Made by a program: the position numbers and the translations under genes. Below, piece after piece: positions 12,201 to 21,704 of a stretch of DNA of 46,724 bases. Each line of letters begins with the position of its first letter. The stretch's first letter is position 1. The stretch is from Lingula anatina (Eukaryota; Brachiopoda; Lingulata; Lingulida; Lingulidae), in NCBI RefSeq assembly GCF_001039355.2, contig NW_019775624.1:382901-429624 (forward strand), read 5' to 3'. Below the pieces are notes generated by a model. It did not search any database, was not told where the DNA came from, and saw only the letters and a program-made list of their open reading frames with translations.

Positions 12201-15200
12201 GAATATTTTCTTTGTATTACTAGCTGCAAATGGTTATGGCAAAGGAACATGGGGTCCAAATGTAGAAGAATTTCAGAAGCGTTTTGACCCAGAGACAACT
12301 AATGGAGAAGGCCCACAGAGATTAAAGAATTTGTATTTTACATACTTGGTGGAACTTCGTGCCTTGGCAAAAGCTGCTCCATATCTAGAACAGGTCAGAC
12401 TTGTGCATTAAAAAATAGAAGAAAAAATGTTATATAGTAAAGTGAAGTAAATAAAAAATAATCCTTGTTATTGGCAAGACCGTATTCATAGGATTATGTA
12501 GTTAATTTTATTTAATAATTTGATTCATAATATATGCTTGTATGGTATGTAAATCAAACACATTATGATATTAATTTATTAATTAATGAATTTAGTTTAA
12601 TAGATATCTGAAATAGGGAAAAATGCACAAACCACAAATAACCAGAGAGACAAGGAATGGATTGATGGTTTTCACAAGCCAGAAATGAGTGATTTTTAAA
12701 TCCAATTATCTGTAGATACTCCTGTTATATATCCCGTTATATATATATATATTGAAAATCAAATTATCTTCATGGTTAAAAGAGATACATATGTGTAGCA
12801 TTGACTTTTGGGTAGGATTTTGTCTAATACTGTTTTTGTCTTTCAGGAAGATTTCTTCACTGGTGATGAAAAAGAAGACAATGAAACCAGAAATGCTGTT
12901 AAAGATCTTCTCAAGATTATCAAGTATGCTCATTTTTGCTATTTATAATTTAAGTTTGGAGAACTGTGTGGAGAAGAACTGTTATAGTTTTAAATATATC
13001 TTAAAGGGTATGTTAATTTGATTCAAAAAGTGGCACTTGGCATTCACATTAAATGAAAGTGAAGTTTATGTAGAGCTCTGTAGAGTTATCTATGCAATCT
13101 AATAAAAAACATTTTAAATGATTGATTTTAAATCATGAAGTGGATTTAACTTGTTGTAAGAAATTTTCAGTTGAAATATTATTTATTTATTTATTTATTA
13201 TTTATTTATTTATTAGGTCATTCCCAGATCAGTTTGATGAAAGTAGACTTTTCCAAGGAAATAATAAGGAAGCCCAACAGTTAAAGGTTGGTTGGTATTT
13301 TTACAAATAAATGCAAAGGAATGATAGATGTTTAAATGTTTCAGTATCAATTCCTAGAAGAAAATGTTATGAAAGAGTGTTGTAATATGATTTTATTGGT
13401 TATGAAATACATTTTATATATCAGATAGAACCAGTAAACCAGTGAAAGTTATTTTCTGCTTGTTATGATGAAAAAATGATTAATATATCTGGTGGATATA
13501 TAAAAGCGACAAGTTTATGAATGATAATTTCCTATAAAATTATCCACAGTAATTCAACTCAGTTTGATTCAATCCTGCAAGTGCTACAATACCTTGTGAC
13601 TATGGCACTGAAAAGTTTTAAATGACGGAGCTAATCTTATACCAGCCCTTTGGCTTTCTGTACAAAACTGATACAAATAATACTGTACAAATCTGTTTGT
13701 AAACATAACTCACCAAATTGAAACCTTTATGTGTATGGTGGTTACAGTCTGAATGTCATTAAAGATGGAAAGAATGACTACATATCAGATCATCTGTGAT
13801 TGAAAGATTAAATCTAAGTATAGGTCGGGATGTACAAAAACAGAAAAAAAATGCATTGATGCAATGATGCAAGTGTATTGAACAAGAACAACTAGCTTTT
13901 CTAAAAAAATTACAATATTGCATTTTGGGCGTCTGTTGGAAAGTGATGTTATAATAGTTTTCAATTAAATCAAATATTTGTGAAGTATCATAAAAAAATT
14001 ATAGAATTATTGTGGATAATTTTATCATCCACCAGATGTTATCAAAAATCAGCATACACTTACAGTCTTTTTAGCATCTCTTTAACATAAATATTTCAGG
14101 AAGAATTCAGAAAACTTTTTCGAAACATATCAGTAATAATGGATTGCGTAGGGTGTGACAAGTGCAAGTTATGGGGCAAGACACAGGTATGGTGGAGAAA
14201 ATTTGTTTCACAGTTTAACTTGTTTGACAGCTTATAATAATCCATTTAACCATTTCAGGAAGAGTTCCGTCAAGTTTTTCATAAGGTTTATCGCATTATG
14301 AATTGTGTGGGATGTCAGAAATGCAGATTATGGGGTAAAGTGCAGGTAAAAGATGTCATTTACAGAATCGTGTTTGCCTCCTGTCAAAACCACAGCTTTT
14401 GCAGCACTAAACTTTTTATATAATATTTGCTTGAGGGGCAACTGATATTGATATTATTTGCTTTTTTCCAGTAGATTTGATACTTTATATTTTGCATGAG
14501 AGTGGCTTATTTGCCCAATTTCAGTTGCACATAACTTCCCTGATCATCATGTCTTCACCTACATCAGATAAGTTGTACTTTTACAGATTGACAAGGATTG
14601 CTATAGGTTTATTATTGTGATATATAGCAAGTTAGCATTATAAACATGTCATGTTAACACAAAAATGTAAGGAAAAAAAACATTTTGGGAAAAAATCCAC
14701 AGAAAATTGCTGTGATAATCAAATTCACTGTATTTTTTTGTAATTAATACATGAGAAAAGGAAATCTTTATACAATATGATATTGCCTTGAAAATATAAT
14801 TACTACTCACATTCTGTCAGCTGGCTTTACTAACTAAAATTATATATTTAATTATATCTTGAATAACATCTGCTCTTTAAGTCATGTGAAGGTAGCAACA
14901 TCTTGGCTAGGTAGCCTGCTTTTTATGTCTTAACAAGAATAGTTACGGGAAGTGTGTGATGTATAGTATACACCCAGCAATTTTTTGGACATATCATTAA
15001 CCATTTTGGTTGACCTTTTTATCCTTTATAGTTTTTGCTTGAATTTTATGCTTAGTTTATGTGCAGGTGGTATGCGTGTTTGTTGTTGGTGGAAAGTCAA
15101 CAGGAAGATTACATTTTGTAATTAATACTCTTTTGACACGTTTCTAGCCTAATTCTGATGGCTTAACTTAGTATGTACTCTGTCTTAATAAGATAAGTGG

Positions 15201-15543
15201 TAACGTTACAACCAGACAGGAAGGTCTCCTTTGTCTTTCATAACCATATGCTATGGCTCATTTAATATTGAGTGTCTTTTGTGAAAAGTAGATGAATAGA
15301 TAATAGATGTTTATACTGAAAAAGAATCTTGAGTTTAATCTCATAGTTTCAGATAAAGAAGCTGGTGGATTTCCAGAGAAACAATTATAAAACCTATATC
15401 CCTCTCAGTGCTGAATGTATTTAAACCCAACTTATTTTCCAGAATATGGATCTGAAGTTTTTTTTTTTTTTTTGTTGTTTTTAACTTTATGTACAATGAA
15501 TATCTTGGATATATAATGTACTAGAAATATTTATTGGATATAC

Positions 15544-15579
<36 letters not shown>

Positions 15580-16246
15580 TGTGTGTAGTTGAGGTGTATT
15601 CAACAAATTCTTTCAACAGCACATGCAATTTAACAGGACAACGAATGATTTAAACATTTATATTTATAAATTGTCAATTTTGAATCTATTAAAGGTCATG
15701 AAACAGTTTGATATATCTTACAGTTACGGCCAAGAAAAATTTGAGGATTTGATATTGTTTAATTACAATTTCAGACTCAGGGTATGGGTACTGCCTTGAA
15801 GATCCTCTTCTCTGGAGATACAATGGGCCCTGATTCCACAGTTGACGCACAACAGAAGAAAAATTTCCAGCTACGCAGATCAGAAATAGTTTCATTGTTT
15901 AATGCCTTTGGAAGGTAATTATTTGCTGTCTTGTGGATGATTTATATTATTTAATATTTACTTTATTTGTTACTAGATTTATTTATTATAACTCTAGAAA
16001 GCTTTGTACAGTGAACTCTGCATGATGGTGATTTTAAGGATTTGTCACTTTGTATTTTATTCTCTTCAGCTTTGATTCTAGAGATCATCAATTAATGGGT
16101 CAGTTCAGAGAAACAAAATATTGTTATCAACCTTGTGCAATTGAGATTACCATAGCCTCCTTAATTATTTTCCTTTTAGGTTATCCACCAGTATTAAAGA
16201 AGTAGACGTATTCAGGCAGTTGATAAAGGAAAAAGATTCTACATAA
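3202..16246 (+). CDS. ERO1: ERO1, endoplasmic reticulum oxidoreductin (FAD thiol oxidase)
   Basis: Family role: an ER-luminal flavoprotein that reoxidises protein disulfide isomerase with O2, making H2O2. Exons: 3202-3294, 5748-5867, 6860-6943, 7805-7852, 7979-8058, 8209-8282, 8554-8674, 8860-8903, 11648-11740, 12224-12393, 12847-12923, 13217-13286, then either 14100-14186 or 14259-14345, then 15775-15914 and 16180-16246. With one alternative exon this gives 455 residues, the usual length. Seen: a signal peptide in exon 1; CFCK and DDCSCKIE; the shuttle pair C92-x4-C97 in RDCHVDKC after [16 protein letters not shown] and [29 protein letters not shown]; the active-site CVGCxKC; and the C-terminal [15 protein letters not shown]. 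All junctions keep frame. Odd points are the duplicated active-site exon, a possible 9-nt microexon at 9358-9366, and introns loaded with repeats. The first ATG that opens a signal peptide was taken as start. Confidence 0.95.
3790..4326 (+). repeat. Series of small hairpins with a TGTCTCG-type loop (ERO1 intron 1)
   Basis: At least seven short dyads occur within about 540 bases. The clearest are AGGTAGG/CCTACCT around TGTCTCG (3856-3876), CAAAGG/CCTTTG around TGTCTCT (4079-4097), CAATGG/CCATTG around TGTCTCG (4114-4132) and CATAAG/CTTGTG around TGTTTCG (4176-4194), the last extended by an outer CTTGA/TCAAG. Weaker members are AGGC/GCCT around TTCTC (3812-3824), AGG/CCT around TGTCTTG (about 3943-3955) and AGCC/GGCT around ATCTC (4144-4156). 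A TATGAG or GTGAG word follows several of them. GAGTCG/CGACTC (4310-4326) is a further dyad with a different loop. No such array occurs elsewhere in the window. The nature of the element is unknown. Confidence 0.7.
4698..4857 (+). other. Unassigned exon-like cysteine-rich frame in ERO1 intron 1
   Basis: A good acceptor (tgttttcag) precedes an open frame beginning [14 protein letters not shown] and continuing with a further spaced C-x-x-x-x-C and a late C before the stop at 4857. The spacing recalls the second half of a Ly6/three-finger domain, but I could not complete the domain and see no partner exons. It does not fit between ERO1 exons 1 and 2, which already join correctly. It may be an exon of a nested gene, a relic, or chance. 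Confidence 0.25.
5295..5567 (+). other. Hydrophobic open frame in ERO1 intron 1, function unknown
   Basis: A 90-codon frame has two hydrophobic stretches (around residues 24-53 and 63-77) and a charged tail DEKNKEKM before the stop. It could be a small membrane protein, a fragment of one, or a by-product of T-rich DNA. I do not recognise it. No introns or regulatory signals point to a gene. Confidence 0.15.
6200..6624 (+). mobile_element. Helitron-like element, 3' part with terminal hairpin and CTAG
   Basis: The 3' end is well defined: stem GAGGCG (6596-6601), loop GTAT, stem CGCCTC (6606-6611), nine bases TCTGATCCT, then CTAG (6621-6624) followed by T. This is the terminal architecture of Helitrons (hairpin, short spacer, CTRR, inserted before T). 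The same end occurs at 42166-42194 with a different but still paired stem. Upstream, a tgaccttgaaattgacc motif occurs twice about 150 bases apart (near 6250 and 6402), suggesting an internal tandem repeat. The 5' boundary is not identified and the given start is approximate. A single N sits at 6247. Confidence 0.55.
6735..6823 (+). repeat. Trinucleotide-rich tract (TTA/TTG)
   Basis: A low-complexity ATT/TTG/TTA run sits immediately upstream of ERO1 exon 3 and forms part of the T-rich region before its acceptor. The translated frame through it is meaningless. Confidence 0.85.
7700..7744 (+). repeat. (ATTTA)n pentanucleotide repeat
   Basis: About eight perfect copies of a five-base AATTT unit lie in the intron before ERO1 exon 4. 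Confidence 0.9.
9358..9366 (+). CDS. Candidate 9-nt ERO1 microexon
   Basis: GAGCTGAAG is flanked by a long T-rich tract ending in tatgtag and by the donor gtaaag. Spliced between the exons ending at 8903 and starting at 11648 (both junctions phase 1) it would add three residues, changing R-G-M into R-G-A-E-G-M in a loop that varies among ERO1 proteins. Without it the two exons also join in frame. Short matches like this can arise by chance. Confidence 0.3.
10231..10253 (+). repeat. (TG)n microsatellite
   Basis: A perfect TG run of about 11 units in an ERO1 intron. Confidence 0.95.
13179..13216 (+). repeat. (TTTA)n microsatellite abutting an ERO1 splice acceptor
   Basis: A run of TTTA units ends in tattag, which is the acceptor for the exon starting at 13217. 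The microsatellite itself therefore serves as the pyrimidine-rich tract of this 3' splice site. Confidence 0.85.
14100..14186 (+). CDS. ERO1: ERO1 active-site exon, version A
   Basis: This exon has 87 nt, starts and ends in phase 0, and has good splice sites (tttcag / GTATGG). It encodes [12 protein letters not shown], then [17 protein letters not shown]. The three cysteines would be C374, C377 and C380 of the protein and correspond to the FAD-proximal catalytic motif. It keeps the N-glycosylation sequon NIS just before the motif, as in vertebrate ERO1. It shares 18 of 29 residues with the next exon. An intron of only 72 nt separates the two. Confidence 0.9.
14259..14345 (+). CDS. ERO1: ERO1 active-site exon, version B (alternative copy)
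   Basis: This second 87-nt, phase 0/0 exon has intact sites (tttcag / GTAAAA). It encodes [12 protein letters not shown], then [17 protein letters not shown]. The catalytic cysteines and the LWGK segment are kept, but the NIS sequon of version A is replaced by KVY. There is no stop or frameshift, so it is not an obvious relic. Including both exons would stay in frame but would duplicate the catalytic helix, so mutually exclusive use is the simplest reading. Confidence 0.85.
14346..15774 (+). other. ERO1 intron after the alternative exons (1.4 kb)
   Basis: AT-rich, with a (GT)n run at 15547-15576 and a T16 tract near 15460. No coding signal was found. Confidence 0.7.
15547..15576 (+). repeat. 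(GT)n microsatellite
   Basis: A perfect GT run of about 15 units, continued after one interruption by a short TGTGTGTG tail. Confidence 0.95.
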
Positions 16247-16633
16247 CCAACCCAGAGTATTGTCATAATGTTTGTGCCATTGAATTAATACAAGATAAAA
16301 ATTATGTCTGGTCAGAGTTGCTGCTTTTTTGTATGGAATGTATGTTGAATGACAGTGGGTGAATATACTGAGAAGATGCCACAAAAAGTGATTTGTATTG
16401 GCAATAGGATACTGGCAGCAAGCAGCAAATATGCTGTTTCAAATTCAAGTCATGTATCTGAAATTTCATTTCGTTTTGTACCAAAAACAAAAATGAGGCT
16501 GCCGGATTTGCTGTGATGAAGCATTGACTGTGCTTTGTGCTTTAAAAATTATTAGAATTATGTCAACTTAAAGATTACTTAAGTAGGGATGTGTTCATAA
16601 GATTTTCCAGCATCATTGCCGATTTCCTCATAC

Positions 16634-18473
16634 CTGTCAACCATGGCCTTCACTCTCTCTTAGAGAAGTCGACTATTTTAAACTTGGCTGGAAGCAAGTG
16701 AAGAGTTGCATGTGATTTTGAGGAGGGTTAGTATTCCTCAAAAAGAATCAACATTCCTTTAGATATTGGCACTGGATATTTAAATAAAGACACTGAACTC
16801 AATAAAAAATTCCATGAATGGTCACATCAAAGATTTTAAGGCAAATTGCCTAGAATTATTAACTGTTCCCACTAAAATCCATACCTCTTTATCTATCTCC
16901 AAGTCTAGCATGCAGGTGAATGAAACAAAACTTGATTTTTTACACCATTAGAGAACCATTTGGATTTCTAAGTTTAAGGAAGATGTGTATATTCTATTCT
17001 GCTCCTGTACAATGTTGCTGTTGTAAGGATGATGATGTAATATTTTGATGGTGAGACATGGTTTAAAGTCTGTTTACATTCTCACTGGTAGTGTATGGTG
17101 TTTCAAATTTAAACAGTTGTCCTTTTTATAGCATTTGATAGATATATTCCTTTAATGGAGGCTTATACATGTATTTATGTTTAAGTTTTTGTTGAAACTG
17201 GAGCCTGTTTCATTAAATCGTGAATATTGACCTTATCAAAGACTGCTAAGATTATTTGGTAAACTTTACAGAGAAAATTAAAAGGCTACAAATCTTTTTT
17301 TAACTAAGGTGAGATAAAGTGTCTTTATATTGACATTTATTTCATTGACAGTGCATGGTGACAAAAGCCTACCTAAATTTGTCATTGTTTAGGTCAATTA
17401 TTTGTAAAACAGTCTGAGACCCATGTTGGAAAGTTAACTCTACAATTTTTGCAAACTTTTTGTGAAACAATCTTCCAAAAATAGTTAAGAATATTTGTAT
17501 TTTGAAGGCAAAAGGAGGAAATGCCCAGCAGATACTACCTAATCGATTTGTGAATTAATTTTCTCAGGAAATTAGTATCTTAAGAAAAACAGAAAATTAC
17601 CTTAAACTTTCAATTTTGCTGAAAAATAGGATGAGCATCCATTAATCTTTATCACAAAATAGATTTTGAGGAAGGCATCATGACTAAAGTAATATTTTTT
17701 AACAAACAGGTTTCTGTTAAATGTGGTATTTTTTGTGTTATGACATTATTTATTTTACAATCCACCTGTACAAAAACATGTTTGTGAAATGAAAATTATA
17801 GCTTATTGTGCACCATTAATGCTTTAATGAATGCTGTAAAAAATTTTTTGCCTATTTTATGGAGTATTACTGGAATTGCCATTTGAAATACTACTTTGCA
17901 TATACTTGGTAGAAGCAGACTAATTTATAAATTAATTAGTCTTGAAGGATACCACAAAAATTACAGCTTTGTTTTCATGGCAATTTTTATTTCCATCCAC
18001 TCTCATCCAGCAAGTTAATATTTGATAAGTCGGAGTTGGTGCTTCAAACATTTTTATTTTCTCAACTTAACACAAGATTTATAACCAGTATTTAATTACT
18101 GTGGGCATTTAATTATACTTAAAATTTGCTCACACACTTTTTTCTGGTGTACGTTGTGTAGACAACAAATGTTAAGATTAAGACATATTTTGTCAGTGAA
18201 ATTTTACCTATAGAAGCAACTTGTTAGTGTTGAAACCATTTCTGTGCATTTTTCAAGGTTACTTGTCTGAAGTCTGCAATATTAGGACCCGGACACTATG
18301 GAATTGATGTAATTTCTAGTACACATAAGTGTGTTACAAGTTCCCCACTAACTTGTACAAACTTTAAATATGCCAGTTGCTCTTAACATGGATATCTGTA
18401 GTTGTTGGGGTCGCACCGGATGTCAGTACGATTCTTAGAGAAGTTGGTCGGTTATATTTTTAAAAAGTTGTTG
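16634..18473 (+). repeat. 1.84 kb tandem duplication, copy 1
   Basis: The sequence from 16634 to 18473 recurs at 18475-20312 in the same orientation with only scattered single-base and homopolymer differences (for example tagtgtatgg against tggtgtatgg near 17092, ggatacc against ggaaacc near 17947, and one T more in a T-run near 17845). Copy 1 is joined to copy 2 by a single N at 18474. Allele-like divergence plus an N at the exact joint suggests two haplotypes or contig ends laid end to end. Confidence 0.95.
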
Positions 18474-18474
18474 N

Positions 18475-20312
18475 CTGTCAACCATGGCCTTCACTCTCTC
18501 TTAGAGAAGTCGACTATTTTAAACTTGGCTGGAAGCAAGTGAAGAGTTGCATGTGATTTTGAGGAGGGTTAGTATTCCTCAAAAAGAATCAACATTCCTT
18601 TAGATATTGGCACTGGATATTTAAATAAAGACACTGAACTCAATAAAAAATTCCATGAATGGTCACATCAAAGATTTTAAGGCAAATTGCCTAGAATTAT
18701 TAACTGTTCCCACTAAAATCCATACCTCTTTATCTATCTCCAAGTCTAGCATGCAGGTGAATGAAACAAAACTTGATTTTTTACACCATTAGAGAACCAT
18801 TTGGATTTCTAAGTTTAAGGAAGATGTGTATATTCTATTCTGCTCCTGTACAATGTTGCTGTTGTAAGGATGATGATGTAATATTTTGATGGTGAGACAT
18901 GGTTTAAAGTCTGTTTACATTCTCACTGGTGGTGTATGGTGTTTCAAATTTAAACAGTTGTCCTTTTTATAGCATTTGATAGATATATTCCTTTAATGGA
19001 GGCTTATACATGTATTTATGTTTAAGTTTTTGTTGAAACTGGAGCCTGTTTCATTAAATCGTGAATATTGACCTTATCAAAGACTGCTAAGATTATTTGG
19101 TAAACTTTACAGAGAAAATTAAAAGGCTACAAATTTTTTTAAACTAAGGTGAGATAAAGTGTCTTTATATTGACATTTATTTCATTGACAGTGCATGGTG
19201 ACAAAAGCCTACCTAAATTTGTCATTGTTTAGGTCAATTATTTGTAAAACAGTCTGAGACCCATGTTGGAAAGTTAACTCTACAATTTTTGCAAACTTTT
19301 TGTGAAACAATCTTCCAAAAATAGTTAAGAATATTTGTATTTTGAAGGCAAAAGGAGGAAATGCCCAGCAGATACTACCTAATCGATTTGTGAATTAATT
19401 TTCTCAGGAAATTAGTATCTTAAGAAAAACAGAAAATTACCTTAAACTTTCAATTTTGCTGAAAAATAGGATGAGCATCCATTAATCTTTATCACAAAAT
19501 AGATTTTGAGGAAGGCATCATGACTAAAGTAATATTTTTTAACAAACAGGTTTCTGTTAAATGTGGTATTTTTTGTGTTATGACATTATTTATTTTACAA
19601 TCCACCTGTACAAAAACATGTTTGTGAAATGAAAATTATAGCTTATTGTGCACCATTAATGCTTTAATGAATGCTGTAAAAAATTTTTGCCTATTTTATG
19701 GAGTATTACTGGAATTGCCATTTGAAATACTACTTTGCATATACTTGGTAGAAGCAGACTAATTTATAAATTAATTAGTCTTGAAGGAAACCACAAAAAT
19801 TACAGCTTTGTTTTCATGGCAATTTTTATTTCCATCCACTCTCATCCAGCAAGTTAATATTTGATAAGTCGGAGTTGGTGCTTCAAACATTTTTATTTTC
19901 TCAACTTAACACAAGATTTATAACCAGTATTTAATTACTGTGGGCATTTAATTATACTTAAAATTTGCTCACACACTTTTTTCTGGTGTACGTTGTGTAG
20001 ACAACAAATGTTAAGATTAAGACATATTTTGTCAGTGAAATTTTACCTATAGAAGCAACTTGTTAGTGTTGAAACCATTTCTGTGCATTTTTCAAGGTTA
20101 CTTGTCTGAAGTCTGCAATATTAGGACCCGGACATTATGGAATTGATGTAATTTCTAGTACACATAAGTGTGTTACAAGTTCCCCACTAACTTGTACAAA
20201 CTTTAAATATGCCAGTTGCTCTTAACATGGATATCTGTAGTTGTTGGGGTCGCACCGGATGTCAGTACGATTCTTAGAGAAGTTGGTCGGTTATATTTTT
20301 AAAAAGTTGTTG
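18475..20312 (+). repeat. 1.84 kb tandem duplication, copy 2
   Basis: Second copy of 16634-18473. It starts directly after the N at 18474 and ends at gttgttg, after which unique sequence follows. In copy 1 the matching final bases are those just before the N, so the N marks precisely the end of the shared segment. Confidence 0.95.
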
Positions 20313-21264
20313 AAAGTAAAATATTTTGTGATCAAGATATTTATGCTAGATTTTTGGCGTGCTCTCAAGCAATTTTGTTATTTTATAGATTTATGCAACA
20401 AATGAAGTTAATTTAAAAATTGTAAAGAACAATGGCACTGAAAATGTCATCAAGACTAGAACTGTGGCTTTACCGAGACGGTGATCAAAGCACTCAAACA
20501 ATTCAATTTTTCCATTTATTAAGGCATTTTGCTGGACCAATATACCAGTATATGATGGTACAATCCACCTGTACAAAAATATGTTTGTGAAATGATGAAA
20601 AATGAAGGCAAAACCAAAGATTTGTAACTGAGCAAGTAAGAAAATGTAAAAGCTTGTGACATACAGAAAATCACACATGGTGACAGCCCAACATTATTAT
20701 CAGATCCAATCCATGGATTAGTGTTGCTGATGAGGCCAGATTTACAAATGTAAAAATCACATATATTCAGTAATGTACTTATGATGTTAATGAATTGTCA
20801 GATTGCTACGTACGTGTACAACAAAGTTGTTTCTGATAAATGTTAAATAAAAATGATCTCTTGTGATTTCTTCAAAGAATGTTCCTGAAGAGAGTTGATG
20901 ATTAATGTAGATGAAAGCAAAATGACTATGGCATATAAATATAATAAAAATTGAATATATGATATTTAATAATAATAATATTAATAATAATTCCTGGAAA
21001 ATAGAAATATATATATATGTATATATTTTTAATACTGTAATTTACTACAAAGTAGGACCATTTTCTGCATACCAGTCTCTGTACAAACATGCCCAAACTC
21101 TTGAATTAAGTTGTCAGTGTCATTACCACATTTAATCAACTTTACAAAGCTGTCTAACCTCAACTGGCAAACTTAATGTGTAGTTAACCAGAATGACTCT
21201 CCATCATTCAAATTGCTGATTTCTATATGTAATAAATGAGACAGGTTGGGACTAAAACTATGTG

Positions 21265-21289
21265 TACCACCAGCACCCTGCTGGTGGTA
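21265..21289. repeat. Perfect hairpin, 11-nt stem
   Basis: TACCACCAGCA (21265-21275), CCC, TGCTGGTGGTA (21279-21289). The arm resembles the GCTGGTGGTA word near the Helitron-like ends, but no CTRR terminus follows on either strand. It lies downstream of the F-box gene stop. Confidence 0.6.
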
Positions 21290-21704
21290 TAGCTATCATG
21301 GATGAGACTGCCATTTAGCGAAAAAGTCATAGTCATAGGATCCAGACCTGCTCCCGCATTGATCAACAAAAAGACGGGCAGAAGCAGCCATCATGTCACT
21401 TGTTTGGCATTCAAAAATCACAGTCAAAATTCACATTTCACATACATTGTGCATCCAGGTCCTACATGTATTCAGTCGAAATCCATACTCCACAGGAGAT
21501 TTTCCTTGACAACATGGGGTTGGAATTCTTTGAAATTTCTACAAACATCCAAGTTTCTCCTTGGTTACATCGGGTTTAAAGGCTTTATCACTTATAAAAA
21601 AAACACTTAGATTCTCCTTGGCCACATGGAGTTGAAAGGCAATTTGACATAATTCCTACAAACGCTGGGTTAACAGAATCCAATTGAAGTCCACATCCTA
21701 ATAA

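Larger units (their letters stand above)
16247..21704 (+). other. ERO1 3' region and intergenic DNA
   Basis: The 5.4 kb between convergent ERO1 and the F-box gene has no coding exon that I can support. It contains the 1.84 kb tandem copy pair (16634-20312). Possible polyadenylation signals are AATAAA at about 16782 and at 20846-20851. A hairpin with an 11-nt stem lies at 21265-21289, and there are two diverged copies of a short ccttgRcMacatgg motif near 21503-21640. The frames at 20391-20678 and 21302-21610 are not gene-like. Confidence 0.7.

Noticed and set aside
21265-21289. Hairpin considered as a third Helitron-like 3' end
   Set aside because: No CTRR tetranucleotide follows the stem at the right distance on either strand.
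21302-21610. 102-codon plus-strand frame downstream of ERO1
   Set aside because: No domain, no splice context, and it overlaps diverged short repeats; the neighbouring supported coding DNA is on the minus strand.
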